Origin: a virus | Reading direction: 5' to 3' (one strand) | IMG/VR virus record: IMGVR_UViG_3300017739_000073 | Location: 1-29,003 of that record | DNA length: 29,003 nucleotides | Part shown: in pieces, positions 8,007-16,161 of the stretch | How the letters are laid out: every line of letters begins with the position of its first letter | Position numbering within the stretch: the stretch's first letter is position 1 | Program-made: the position numbers and the translations under genes | Notes under the pieces: generated by a model | The model's input: only the letters and a program-made list of their open reading frames with translations | Told to the model about the DNA's origin: nothing | Database searches by the model: none

Positions 8007-9058
8007 TGAATAACTTTTTGAACAATTTGGTTGAGGTATCTGGAAATGAAAACGCTACTTCTGTTGACAGTGGTTTGGTTTCTGATATCAAAGGATTCAT
8101 CAGCACGGGTTCATACACACTGAACGCATTGTTGTCTGGATCTTTGTATGGCGGGATTCCAAACAACAAGATTACGGCACTGGCTGGCGAACAGGCGACT
8201 GGTAAAACTTTCTTCTGTTTCAACATTCTGAAAACTTTTCTTGATGATAACCCAGAGGGTGTCGTGCTTTACTTTGACTCAGAGCAAGCGATTACCTCAC
8301 AGATGTTTGAAGAGCGTGGTATCGACTCTGCCCGTGTCGCAGTCTTCCCTGTTTCGACCATCGAAGAGTTTCGACATCAGATGATTCAGGTTGCCGATAC
8401 TTATCGTGCAGAGAAAGACAAGAAGCCCATTCTTGTGATTCTCGACTCGCTCGGCAACTTGTCTACTCTGAAAGAAATGGAAGACACTGCAAGCGGTAAG
8501 AATGTTCGTGACATGACCAAAGCCCAAGCGTTGAAGGCAACTTTCCGAACGCTCACCGTCAAGTGTGGATCGGCTGGCATTCCGCTTCTGATCACAAACC
8601 ACACCTACGATGTTGTCGGTTCTTATGTCCCGATGAAAGAAATGTCCGGTGGCTCCGGTCTGAAATACAACGCAGGCACAATCGTGTTCCTATCCAAGAA
8701 GAAAGTCAAGGACGGCACAGATGTGGTTGGCAACATCATCAAGTGTAAACTACACAAGTCTAGGGTCACCAAGGAAAACTCTTTGGCAGAAACTTTGTTG
8801 AACTATGAATCTGGTCTTTCGCCTTATTATGGACTGACCGATATCGCAGTGAAGTATGGAGTGTTCAAGAAAGTATCGACTCGTATCGAACTTCCTGATG
8901 GTCGTAAAGTTTTTGAAAAAAATATCAACGACAAGCCCGAAGATTTCTATACGGATGAAATCATGGAGCAACTTGAAGTAGCCGTTGGTAAAGAATTCAA
9001 GTATGGTTCGTCTGTAGAAGATCTTTCTGAAATAGGAGTTGAGGATGATGAATCCTAA
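8006..9058 (+). CDS. uvsX: UvsX-like RecA recombinase
   Basis: Strand-exchange recombinase for recombination-dependent replication and repair in T4-type phages, 350 aa. Walker A GEQATGKT covers residues 61-68, YFDSEQA near 89 follows, and Walker B PILVILDSLG ends near 150 with D147. A later SGGSGLKYNAGTIVFLSKK matches the L2/DNA-binding neighbourhood of RecA-fold proteins. The C-terminus is acidic (EDLSEIGVEDDES), as in other UvsX/RecA proteins. It starts at the TAATG overlap with the small gene before it and its end overlaps the next small gene. It should act with the gp41-like helicase and gp43-like polymerase. Confidence 0.93.
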   Translation: MNNFLNNLVEVSGNENATSVDSGLVSDIKGFISTGSYTLNALLSGSLYGGIPNNKITALAGEQATGKTFFCFNILKTFLDDNPEGVVLYFDSEQAITSQMFEERGIDSARVAVFPVSTIEEFRHQMIQVADTYRAEKDKKPILVILDSLGNLSTLKEMEDTASGKNVRDMTKAQALKATFRTLTVKCGSAGIPLLITNHTYDVVGSYVPMKEMSGGSGLKYNAGTIVFLSKKKVKDGTDVVGNIIKCKLHKSRVTKENSLAETLLNYESGLSPYYGLTDIAVKYGVFKKVSTRIELPDGRKVFEKNINDKPEDFYTDEIMEQLEVAVGKEFKYGSSVEDLSEIGVEDDES

Positions 9059-9356
9059 GTATACATTCGTTGAAGGAAAAGAATCTGGAGAATCTGCTTG
9101 CATAATCGATGAAGGGGTGTATAAAGGAGTTGTCTTCAAGTATGGAGAGGTAGATTTCAATGAAATGGAAGATGAACAATTAAAGTTATCATTTAACTAC
9201 TATGTGTTCAATGGAATCGATTTAATTAAAGATGAAAAAGATTTCAAACAAGTTGCGGGTAATATTCTGGTTAACTTGTTGGATAATCATTTGAGTGAAG
9301 GTATTGATGATGGAAACGATAGAGACAATAATTCTACGGAACTTGGTACAGACTGA
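9045..9356 (+). CDS. Conserved phage protein between uvsX and helicase, about 103 aa
   Basis: AGGAG 9034-9038 precedes ATG 9045 (an ATG at 9048 is almost as good); a TTG at 9039 would begin inside the SD spacer. The sequence reads GVYKGVVFKYGEVDF, then LKLSFNYYVFNG, then FKQVAGNILVNLLDNHL. Small proteins of this pattern lie between uvsX and the helicase gene in other T4-like marine phages; their function is unknown. It overlaps uvsX by 14 nt and the helicase by about 47 nt. No catalytic or metal site is seen. Confidence 0.7.
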   Translation: MMNPKYTFVEGKESGESACIIDEGVYKGVVFKYGEVDFNEMEDEQLKLSFNYYVFNGIDLIKDEKDFKQVAGNILVNLLDNHLSEGIDDGNDRDNNSTELGTD

Positions 9357-10734
9357 CGATTACACTCGCAGGGTTGTGCCATTTCTTGATGAAGAATATT
9401 TTAAAGATAGAAACGAACGGGTAATTTTTACACTTATTCGTGATCATATTCACAAGTATAATAGACCCCCGAACTCTGACTCACTCAGCATCGCTCTTGA
9501 AAATCGAGGCGGGCTTAGTGAGCAAGGATATAAAAATTGCACAATTATCATCAAGACCATCACTGAGCCGTCTGCCGATATCGATAAAGATTGGCTGTAT
9601 GATCAAACTGAAAAGTTTTGTAAAGATAAAGCGGTTTACAATGCGATTATTCGCTCCATTGAAATTATTGACGGAAAGTCAAAGAATGAAACAAAAAATG
9701 CCATTCCAAATATTTTGTCTGACGCTTTGGCTGTGTCCTTTGATGAACAAATTGGACACGACTACATTGTTGATTCTGATGAGCGGTATGACTTCTACCA
9801 TAAAGTAGAACACAAAACTCCGTTTGATCTTGACTTGTTTAATCAGATAACAAATGGCGGTGTTCCCAACAAAACTTTGAATGTGATTCTTGCAGGGACG
9901 GGTGTAGGCAAGTCGCTGTTCATGTGTCATCATGCAGCCTCTTGTTACGCATCTAATTTGAACGTTCTTTACATTACTTGTGAGATGGCGGAGGAAAGAA
10001 TTGCAGAGAGAATCGATGCAAACCTAATGGATATAACAATGGATGATCTCCGTCATCTGCCAAAAGTAAGTTATGATAAAAAGTTGGGAAGAATAACAAA
10101 AGATATCAAATCAACGATGGTGGTAAAGGAGTATCCTACCGCGACTGCAAATGTTAATCATTTTAGACACTTGCTTGAAGAGTTGAAACTTAAGAAAAAT
10201 TTTAAGCCTGATGTAATCTTCATTGATTATTTGAACATTTGTTCCTCGGCTAGATTTAAGGCTGGAGCCAACACAAACTCTTACATGTATATCAAGTCGA
10301 TTGCAGAAGAACTCCGTGGTCTGGCGGTGGAGTGGGATGTCCCGATCTTTACAGCCACACAGACGAACCGAACTGGCTTTGCGTCTAATGACTTTGGCTT
10401 GGAGGACACCTCTGAATCTTTCGGTTTGCCTGCGACTGCTGACCTGATGTTTGGTCTTATCTCCACCGAGGAGTTGGAGGAACAAGGCAAAATTATGGTA
10501 AAACAATTGAAAAATCGATATAATGATGTTGCGACAAATCGAAAGTTTGTCGTTGGGATAAATAGAGGAAAGATGAAGTTATTTGATGTTAGTAACTCTG
10601 ATATCAATCTACAAAATGCTGGACAAGAGGCAGATGTCTTGGTAGACTCTGCTGGTTATGATGGAAAGAACTTCGATGAAAAGTTTCGTGGTTCTAGAAA
10701 AAAGTTTAACGAATTGAGGTTTGAAGATGTCTGA
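9310..10734 (+). CDS. 41: Replicative DnaB-like helicase, T4 gp41-like
   Basis: Hexameric 5'-3' helicase that unwinds DNA at the fork and recruits primase. The likely start is ATG 9310, 7 nt after GAAGGT; ATG 9307 or GTG 9295 are alternatives. In 474 aa it has an N-terminal helical domain, Walker A LAGTGVGKS (about residues 194-202), CEMAEERIAERI, Walker B DVIFIDYLN, the sensor-like TATQTNRTGF, and KQLKNRYND carrying the arginine-finger region. All helicase core motifs are intact. It overlaps the preceding gene by about 47 nt and the following small gene by 8 nt, so the block uvsX-helicase-primase is probably co-transcribed and translationally coupled. Confidence 0.94.
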   Translation: METIETIILRNLVQTDDYTRRVVPFLDEEYFKDRNERVIFTLIRDHIHKYNRPPNSDSLSIALENRGGLSEQGYKNCTIIIKTITEPSADIDKDWLYDQTEKFCKDKAVYNAIIRSIEIIDGKSKNETKNAIPNILSDALAVSFDEQIGHDYIVDSDERYDFYHKVEHKTPFDLDLFNQITNGGVPNKTLNVILAGTGVGKSLFMCHHAASCYASNLNVLYITCEMAEERIAERIDANLMDITMDDLRHLPKVSYDKKLGRITKDIKSTMVVKEYPTATANVNHFRHLLEELKLKKNFKPDVIFIDYLNICSSARFKAGANTNSYMYIKSIAEELRGLAVEWDVPIFTATQTNRTGFASNDFGLEDTSESFGLPATADLMFGLISTEELEEQGKIMVKQLKNRYNDVATNRKFVVGINRGKMKLFDVSNSDINLQNAGQEADVLVDSAGYDGKNFDEKFRGSRKKFNELRFEDV

Positions 10735-10909
10735 AAGAAAAAATAATCGTAGGTATGACCCATTCAAAGACTCTCGTAATCATCTTCGCGGCATGGATCG
10801 TGAAGAGTTGGACGAGTGGCGTAGATGGGCTGATGACTGGAAACGTTCTGGCAGCCGAAAGGTTCTTCGTGAGAGCGTGAAGAAGTCACGAAATGACCGT
10901 CTACATTGA
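10727..10909 (+). CDS. Hypothetical very basic/charged small protein, 60 aa
   Basis: ATG 10727 has GAGG 10715-10718 upstream; a TTG at 10721 lies too close to it. The product is highly charged (RKNNRRYDPFKDSRNH, EELDEWRRWADDWKRSGSR, VLRESVKKSRNDR) and rich in Arg and Trp, without a hydrophobic core. This suits a nucleic-acid-binding or protein-binding peptide. It lies between helicase and primase genes and overlaps both, which suggests a role linked to the primosome (inference). No family recognised. Confidence 0.6.
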   Translation: MSERKNNRRYDPFKDSRNHLRGMDREELDEWRRWADDWKRSGSRKVLRESVKKSRNDRLH

Positions 10910-11912
10910 CAAAAAATTTATAAATCTTCTTTCACCACAATTGGATAAGTTTGGCTGGCAGAGAGCAACACTGGCTAACTGTAGATGTCCGTTGTGTGGT
11001 GACTCAAAGAAGAATCCTAATAAAAAGCGTGGGTTTTTCTACGAAAGATCTGGTCGCTATTATTACAAGTGCCACAACTGTGGTGCAGCGATGTCCTTGT
11101 CGAGACTTCTTGAGCAAGTTAGTCCAGCACTTCACTCGGAGTTTAGAATCGAGTGGTTGAAGGAAAAAAATGGAAACTCAAATATTTCTGGTATTACATC
11201 AACTGGCGTAAACCAAAAACTACAAAAAGTTTCAGTAAAGTCAGAGGCACTTGCGGGTGTTTGTAAAATTACGTCATTAGATAAATGCCATCATGCGAGA
11301 GCATATTTGGAAAATAGAATGATGCCGCAAGAAAAAATGGATGATCTCTTTTACACAGATGACTTTGGCTCCGTGGCAAAACAAATCAATAAAAAAATTC
11401 ATCTTGAAAAGGAGCCTAGAATCGTGATTCCTTTTCATGACGAAAACGGAAACATCATCGGTGTGCAGGGTAGATCTCTTTCGAATGGCGGTTTACGTTA
11501 CATCACAATCAAAGCGGAGGGTCATGAAAGACTTTTTTACAACCTTCATAAAGTAAATGCAAATGAAACCATTTATGTCACCGAGGGTCCGTTTGATTCA
11601 ATGTTTCTTCCTAATGCGATTGCGATGGTCGGTGCTTCTAGATCTGTGAGACTACCCGAAAAGTTGTCTCAATCAAACGTTGTATTTGTCATGGACAATG
11701 AGCCTCGTAGTGTTGAAATCGTTAACATGCTTAGAGGTTTGATCGAAGACGAACAAACAGTTTTTATTCCTGATCGCCTTGAACACAAAGACATCAATGA
11801 AATGATTTTATCTGGAAATACCAGTGATAATATTGTTGAATATATTGATGAACACACTTATACTGGCATCCTTGCTCAAGCAGCATTAAATCAATGGAAA
11901 AAAATATCGTGA
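10893..11912 (+). CDS. 61: DNA primase, T4 gp61-like
   Basis: Synthesises RNA primers for lagging-strand synthesis together with the gp41-like helicase. The 339 aa begin with a zinc-binding domain: C32-x2-C35 (CPLC) and C60-x2-C63 (CHNC), with an extra C30. A TOPRIM core follows: YVTEGPFDSMF near residue 229 gives the catalytic Glu, and VVFVMDNEPRS gives the acidic metal-binding pair. The length is close to T4 gp61. It overlaps the small charged gene before it by 17 nt and the SprT-like gene after it. Confidence 0.92.
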   Translation: MTVYIDKKFINLLSPQLDKFGWQRATLANCRCPLCGDSKKNPNKKRGFFYERSGRYYYKCHNCGAAMSLSRLLEQVSPALHSEFRIEWLKEKNGNSNISGITSTGVNQKLQKVSVKSEALAGVCKITSLDKCHHARAYLENRMMPQEKMDDLFYTDDFGSVAKQINKKIHLEKEPRIVIPFHDENGNIIGVQGRSLSNGGLRYITIKAEGHERLFYNLHKVNANETIYVTEGPFDSMFLPNAIAMVGASRSVRLPEKLSQSNVVFVMDNEPRSVEIVNMLRGLIEDEQTVFIPDRLEHKDINEMILSGNTSDNIVEYIDEHTYTGILAQAALNQWKKIS

Positions 11913-12295
11913 TAAATGACATGAAAACAAATATTGAACATGGAATCTATAATGTTGACCACACGATTCTTCATCGACAAATTGTTGAGGTGGCAACAGA
12001 TTGGTTTCTAGACAAGTACCACATGCAGAATCCCGACACGACAATTAAGATTGATCTAACTGATTACAAAACATTGAACTGTTGGGGTGAATCATACAAG
12101 CAAGACGAAAATTTTTATGTTATTAGTGTAGCCACCGACCAATATCTTCGTGATTTCGTCGCAACACTGATGCACGAACTTATTCACGTTTGGCAGTGGG
12201 AGCGTGGTGAGTGGGATGACGATGGTGAGAGTGAAGCCGAGGACAAACAATATGAACTCACAGATGAGTTTTGGAAGGAAGGATTGGTCCGATGA
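11894..12295 (+). CDS. SprT-like zinc metalloprotease-type protein
   Basis: The 133 aa carry H94-E95-L-I-H98 (MHELIHVWQW), the zinc and catalytic motif of SprT/Spartan-type proteins, followed by an acidic stretch (GESEAEDKQYE) that can supply a third ligand. Spartan-type enzymes cut proteins crosslinked to DNA, so a phage homologue could clear the path for replication (inference). Its position after the primase fits. The start is uncertain: ATG 11894 overlaps the primase by 19 nt, while GTG 11909 shares bases with the primase TGA, as do other starts in this operon. No zinc-ribbon domain follows, so it is a minimal version. Confidence 0.75.
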   Translation: MEKNIVINDMKTNIEHGIYNVDHTILHRQIVEVATDWFLDKYHMQNPDTTIKIDLTDYKTLNCWGESYKQDENFYVISVATDQYLRDFVATLMHELIHVWQWERGEWDDDGESEAEDKQYELTDEFWKEGLVR

Positions 12296-12357
12296 TTAGT
12301 AAAATTTTATGGACAATTGTTAATTTTATGAGATGTGGTAAATCCGAATGTATGTAA
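12292..12357 (+). CDS. Possible 21-residue peptide between sprT-like gene and thyX
   Basis: ATG 12292 overlaps the preceding TGA (ATGA), and the frame runs 21 codons to TAA 12355-12357, 10 nt inside thyX. It fills what would otherwise be a 52-nt gap in an operon where nearly all genes overlap. The peptide has a hydrophobic stretch (ILWTIVNFM) and two Cys. It may be a real micro-gene, a coupling device that brings ribosomes to thyX, or chance. There is no independent support. Confidence 0.25.
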   Translation: MISKILWTIVNFMRCGKSECM

Positions 12358-13088
12358 TTGGTGAAGGAAAAGTTGATCTAATTGATTATATGGGATCTGA
12401 TCTTACAGTGGTAAACGCTGCCAGAGTCTCATTTAACAAAGAATCACAGTGGACGATTGATGTTGAGGCTGAGAATCGTCTAAAGGAATCTGAGTGTCAC
12501 TTCACTTCAGATATGATCCAAAAACTTGACGAAAAAGATGAAAAGTTGATTCGGTATCTTGCCAAGCACAAGCACTGGACTCCATTCTCCCACCCGCAGA
12601 TTACTCTTCGTGTCAAGGCTCCCGTGTCGATTCGCACGCAGTTGTTCAAGCACAAAGTTGGACTCACAGAAAACGAGGTGTCTCGTCGTTATGTGAAAGA
12701 TGATCCAACCTTTTATATTCCGCACTGGAGAACACAGCCACTCGGTGGTGCAAAACAGGGTAGCGAAAATTTTATGGAAGACAAAAAGAAAGTTGAATTC
12801 TATGATGAACAAATGCAAAATCTTTGTAGATATTCTTTTGACTTGTATAGAGAACTTATAGATAATGGCATCGCTCCTGAACAAGCACGCTTCGCACTTC
12901 CGCAAGCAATGTTCACTGAGTGGTACTGGACGGGAAGCCTTGCGGCGTTCGCAAGAGTCTGTAATCTTCGTCTAGACGAACATGCTCAATGGGAAGTGAG
13001 ACAATATGCGATGGCGATTGGCAATATCGTCCAGCCATTGTTCCCAGCGAGTTGGAAATATCTTTGCCCCAGAGAGGAAAACGCATGA
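12348..13088 (+). CDS. thyX: Flavin-dependent thymidylate synthase ThyX
   Basis: Makes dTMP from dUMP using FAD, NADPH and methylene-tetrahydrofolate. The 246 aa show the ThyX signature in the form F-K-H-K-V-G-L-T-E-N-E-V-S-R-R-Y: the usual R-H-R is K-H-K here, a conservative variant, while the downstream S and R-R-Y are kept. Other family regions are HKHWTPFSHPQITLRVKAPVSIRTQ, PEQARFALPQAM and the C-terminal AFARVCNLRLDEHAQWEVRQYA. Together with dUTPase and the class II reductase it completes a phage-encoded dNTP supply. A weak ribosome site and the overlapping 21-codon frame suggest coupled translation. Confidence 0.93.
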   Translation: MYVIGEGKVDLIDYMGSDLTVVNAARVSFNKESQWTIDVEAENRLKESECHFTSDMIQKLDEKDEKLIRYLAKHKHWTPFSHPQITLRVKAPVSIRTQLFKHKVGLTENEVSRRYVKDDPTFYIPHWRTQPLGGAKQGSENFMEDKKKVEFYDEQMQNLCRYSFDLYRELIDNGIAPEQARFALPQAMFTEWYWTGSLAAFARVCNLRLDEHAQWEVRQYAMAIGNIVQPLFPASWKYLCPREENA

Positions 13089-15031
13089 GCCTACCAACGC
13101 TTTATCAAGACTTTATTCACCTCTCCCGTTACTCAAGATGGTTACCAGAAGAAAACCGTCGAGAGACATGGGAGGAAACCGTTCGCCGTTACTTTGATTT
13201 TTTTGAAGAACATCTCAAAGAAAAGCACGGATATCGAGTTTCAAAAAGTGATCGTAAGGAACTTGAAGAGGCAGTGTTGAATCTTGAAATCATGCCATCG
13301 ATGCGAGCGTTGATGACGGCAGGCGAGGCACTAAAACGTGATAATGTTGCAGGATACAACTGCTCATTCGTGGCAGTGAATCGTCTTCGTGCTTTTGATG
13401 AGATCCTTTATGTTTTGATGTGTGGTACTGGTGTTGGCTTTTCTGTTGAGCGTCGAGAGGTTGACCAACTACCAATCATCGCAGAGGAGTTTCATTCAAC
13501 TGAGACAACTATTGTTGTTGCAGACTCCAAAATTGGTTGGGCAAAAGCCTACAAAGAACTAGTTTCGCTTTTGGCAAATGGTCAAATCCCAACTTGGGAT
13601 GTAAGTAAAGTCCGTGAGGCTGGAGCGAGACTTAAAACTTTTGGTGGTCGTGCATCCGGTCCTGAACCCCTTGTTGATCTTTTTGAATTTACGATTGAAA
13701 CTTTTAAGAAAGCAGCGGGTCGCAGACTAACCTCGGCAGAGTGTCATGATGTTGTTTGTAAAGTTGCAGAAATCGTTGTGGTTGGTGGCGTTCGTCGCTC
13801 GGCTTTGATTTCACTTTCATCTTTGCAGGATGATAGAATGCGTGATGCCAAATCTGGACAGTGGTGGGTGACAAATCCGCAGCGTGCCTTAGCAAACAAC
13901 TCAGCGGTTTATGACGGACCTGTAGAACCCGGACAGTTTATGGAAGAGTGGCTTGCTCTGTATAAGTCTAAGAGCGGCGAACGAGGCATCTTCAATCGTG
14001 TCGCAGCACGGAAGGGTATTGAGCGTAACACGCAGCACAGAGGCAAGGAAGACCGGCAACGGGAAGTTGAACATAACTTCGGAACAAATCCCTGCTCAGA
14101 AATTATTTTGAAAGATTGTGAATTCTGCAACCTGACTGAAATGGTCGTTCGGGCAGATGACACCCGAGAGTCTTTGATGAAAAAAGCAAGATTGGCTACG
14201 ATCCTTGGAACTTGGCAATCTACCATGACAGATTTTAGATATATTTCATCCTCATGGAAAAAAAATTGTGAGGACGAAAGATTACTCGGCGTTTCGATGA
14301 CTGGTATCATGGACTGTGAACTTACCAATGGAAAAGAAGCAGGACTTGAAACTTTACTTTATGATTTACGAGAAGAAGTCGTAAAAGTTAATAAAAAGTT
14401 TGCAAAAAATATCGGTGTTGAGCAATCTGTGGCTACCACCTGCGTGAAGCCCTCTGGAACAGTCTCACAACTCGTTGACGCTGCTTCCGGCATCCACGCT
14501 CGACACAACCCGTATTACATTCGCACCGTCAGAGCGGACAATAAAGACCCCCTCTGCACGTTTATGAAAGAAAAAGGTTTCCCGCACGAAGCATGTGTAA
14601 TGAAGCCCGACAATGTTACTGTTTTCTCTTTCCCAATCAAGGCTCCAGAAAATTCTGTTTTTAGAACCGATCTTTCTGCCGAAGAACAACTTGACTTGTG
14701 GTTGAAGTACCAGTATCATTGGTGCGAACATAAGCCATCCGTCACCATCTCAGTCAAAGAAGAAGAATGGGTTGGTGTCGGTGCTTGGGTTTGGAATCAT
14801 CTAGATAGTATCTCAGGGATTTCATTCCTACCGTTTAGTGATCATACTTATAGGCAGGCTCCATATCAGGATTGTACGAAAGAGGAGTATCAGGAAATGG
14901 TTTCCAAACTGCCAAATGAAATCGACTGGTCTGAACTTGCAAACTATGAAGTTGAAGACCAGACATCCGGCACACAAACTTTTGCGTGTTCGGGTGACAG
15001 TTGTGAAGTCGTGGATCTGACTTCACAATAA
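13085..15031 (+). CDS. nrdJ: Class II (adenosylcobalamin-dependent) ribonucleotide reductase, monomeric RTPR type
   Basis: Reduces ribonucleotides to deoxyribonucleotides using coenzyme B12, with no separate radical subunit and no oxygen need. The start is ATG 13085, overlapping the thyX TGA (ATGA); an upstream frame to 12989 is inside thyX. In 648 aa: SRYSRWLPEE and RRETWEETV near the N-terminus, C93 (YNCSF) and C348 (CEFCNLTE) as the redox pair, C337 and E339 (NPCSEI) as the thiyl-radical Cys and Glu, and the C-terminal shuttle pair C635/C640 (ACSGDSCEV). This matches the Lactobacillus leichmannii type, which is somewhat longer. Activity would depend on host cobalamin. No thioredoxin or glutaredoxin gene is seen nearby. 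Confidence 0.92.
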   Translation: MSLPTLYQDFIHLSRYSRWLPEENRRETWEETVRRYFDFFEEHLKEKHGYRVSKSDRKELEEAVLNLEIMPSMRALMTAGEALKRDNVAGYNCSFVAVNRLRAFDEILYVLMCGTGVGFSVERREVDQLPIIAEEFHSTETTIVVADSKIGWAKAYKELVSLLANGQIPTWDVSKVREAGARLKTFGGRASGPEPLVDLFEFTIETFKKAAGRRLTSAECHDVVCKVAEIVVVGGVRRSALISLSSLQDDRMRDAKSGQWWVTNPQRALANNSAVYDGPVEPGQFMEEWLALYKSKSGERGIFNRVAARKGIERNTQHRGKEDRQREVEHNFGTNPCSEIILKDCEFCNLTEMVVRADDTRESLMKKARLATILGTWQSTMTDFRYISSSWKKNCEDERLLGVSMTGIMDCELTNGKEAGLETLLYDLREEVVKVNKKFAKNIGVEQSVATTCVKPSGTVSQLVDAASGIHARHNPYYIRTVRADNKDPLCTFMKEKGFPHEACVMKPDNVTVFSFPIKAPENSVFRTDLSAEEQLDLWLKYQYHWCEHKPSVTISVKEEEWVGVGAWVWNHLDSISGISFLPFSDHTYRQAPYQDCTKEEYQEMVSKLPNEIDWSELANYEVEDQTSGTQTFACSGDSCEVVDLTSQ

Positions 15032-15052
15032 GCCAACATAAGGAGAAATTAT

Positions 15053-15250
15053 ATGGCTACTAAAACCCCTAACGAATGCCCCGTCACTGGCGGCGGCTGC
15101 GACTGTGTTAGTAAAGTTCTTTGTAAGATCGGCATTTGCCGTTCTACTTTGGTGACCCTTGCTCTCGTTCCCTTTGCATGGGACGGTGTGCTTTGGTTCG
15201 CGGACGCTGTACGTTCGCTCTTCGATCTGATTTCGGGAGTCGGAGGCTAA
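15053..15250 (+). CDS. Small Cys-rich membrane protein, 65 aa
   Basis: ATG 15053 follows AAGGAG with a 7-nt spacer. The first 30 residues hold six Cys (CPVTGGGCDC, VLCKIGIC), followed by one likely transmembrane helix (STLVTLALVPFAWDGVLWFA) and an amphipathic end (DAVRSLFDLISGVGG). There is no cleavable signal peptide. The stop overlaps the ribosome site of the porin-like gene directly after it, so the two probably form a unit. Function unknown; the Cys cluster could bind metal or form disulphides. Small one-helix phage proteins are often membrane effectors or holin-like, but nothing here decides. Confidence 0.65.
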   Translation: MATKTPNECPVTGGGCDCVSKVLCKIGICRSTLVTLALVPFAWDGVLWFADAVRSLFDLISGVGG

Positions 15251-15251
15251 A

Positions 15252-16022
15252 ATGTTTCCGGCAAGCGTACTGTGTCTCACTGCCCTTACCGCAGCAGGAG
15301 ATATTGAATTTAGCGGTGTAGGTCAAACTGCCGTGACCTCAATCGACGGCGTTGAGACTCTTGATACTCGTTTGGTGCTTGGTGCATACGGCGAGTCTGA
15401 GGGAGCCGTTTATGGTTTTGCTTTTGAAACCAATGACGATCTTGACGAAGTTGAATTGTATGATGCTCATGTTGGAGCAGACTTCGGCATGTTTGATGTC
15501 ACCGTTGGATACTTCAAGCGTCATTTCTCTCACGAAATGACAACCACCAAGGGAGGTTACGGTCTTGGATTGACTCGATCTTCCACAAGCGGACTTATTG
15601 AAAGCCGTGCTGGTGGGGCATCGATTGGTTTTGATGTCGGTGAAGTTTCCTTTGATTTTGACATCGTTGGCGATGATGTTTTTGATGGCGACACCGTGAC
15701 CTACGGTGGTCGTGTGGAACTTGGAGCCTTGGGCTTCGGGTTTGTCGGTGAAGAAATGGATCTGTGGACTGTGGACATCTCTGATGGATACAACTACCTT
15801 TCCTACACTGACAACAACGGCGATTGGACTGCCGTTGGTCAAAGCGTTTTGTTTACCGTTGAAGATACCTTCTCCGGTTATGGTCGTGTCGAGTACGATC
15901 ACCTTGATGAAACCACATTTGCCGTAGGTGCAGTATGTGAGTTCCAAGAAGGTGTCTCTGCTCTGGTTGAGTATGATGATCGGGACGAAGGTATTCGTGC
16001 CGGTTTGCGATTCTCGTTTTGA
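15252..16022 (+). CDS. Outer-membrane beta-barrel (porin-like) protein
   Basis: A 256-aa protein with a short hydrophobic N-terminus (MFPASVLCLTALTAAG, likely signal peptide). Alternating polar/apolar strands follow almost to the end, for example GAVYGFAFETND, MFDVTVGYFKRHF, EVSFDFDIVGDD, SGYGRVEYDHL and SALVEYDDRD. It ends in AGLRFSF with a terminal Phe, the signal recognised by the BAM machinery. Acidic loops and one internal Cys are present. I read it as a small porin-like barrel placed in the host outer membrane (inference from pattern). GGAG just upstream overlaps the previous stop. A strong terminator follows 24 nt downstream. Possible roles are receptor masking, superinfection exclusion or altered permeability. 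It could instead be a virion protein. Confidence 0.65.
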   Translation: MFPASVLCLTALTAAGDIEFSGVGQTAVTSIDGVETLDTRLVLGAYGESEGAVYGFAFETNDDLDEVELYDAHVGADFGMFDVTVGYFKRHFSHEMTTTKGGYGLGLTRSSTSGLIESRAGGASIGFDVGEVSFDFDIVGDDVFDGDTVTYGGRVELGALGFGFVGEEMDLWTVDISDGYNYLSYTDNNGDWTAVGQSVLFTVEDTFSGYGRVEYDHLDETTFAVGAVCEFQEGVSALVEYDDRDEGIRAGLRFSF

Positions 16023-16045
16023 CACGCAACAACAATCCTGATAGA

Positions 16046-16078
16046 AACAGCCCACCGAAAGGTGGGTTGTTTTTTTTA
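16046..16078 (+). terminator. Rho-independent terminator
   Basis: An 11-bp stem AACAGCCCACC / GGTGGGTTGTT (one G-T pair) with a GAAA tetraloop is followed by a run of T to 16077. It closes the long plus-strand operon after the porin-like gene. Confidence 0.92.
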
Positions 16079-16116
16079 TACAACTTAATAAAACTATAAC
16101 AGAATATTTACTAATC

Positions 16117-16122
16117 TATAAT
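16117..16122 (+). promoter_or_regulatory. Possible sigma70-type -10 box before the transporter gene
   Basis: A perfect TATAAT lies 39 nt before the ATG at 16162, directly downstream of a terminator, so a promoter is expected here. No convincing -35 hexamer is present at 16-18 nt spacing. The nearby 11-mer AAACTATAACA (16091-16101) recurs upstream of the minus-strand gene starting at 28424 and may be an alternative element. Confidence 0.4.
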
Positions 16123-16161
16123 TGATGTGAACATAACTATTTTTGATTCAGGGAGTATACC

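Noticed and set aside
10555-10570. ATAAATA inside the helicase gene as a T4-type late promoter
   Set aside because: It is inside coding sequence, far from any start, and lacks the leading T of TATAAATA. The CTAAATA copies at gene starts are better candidates.
12989-13084. N-terminal extension of the ribonucleotide reductase frame
   Set aside because: It lies wholly inside thyX in another frame. ATG 13085 overlaps the thyX stop, as other starts in the operon do, and the family N-terminus begins there.
15339-16055. Long minus-strand frame opposite the porin-like gene (238 codons)
   Set aside because: The plus frame has an SD, signal peptide, barrel pattern and terminal Phe. The antisense frame shows no domain logic and starts within the terminator region.
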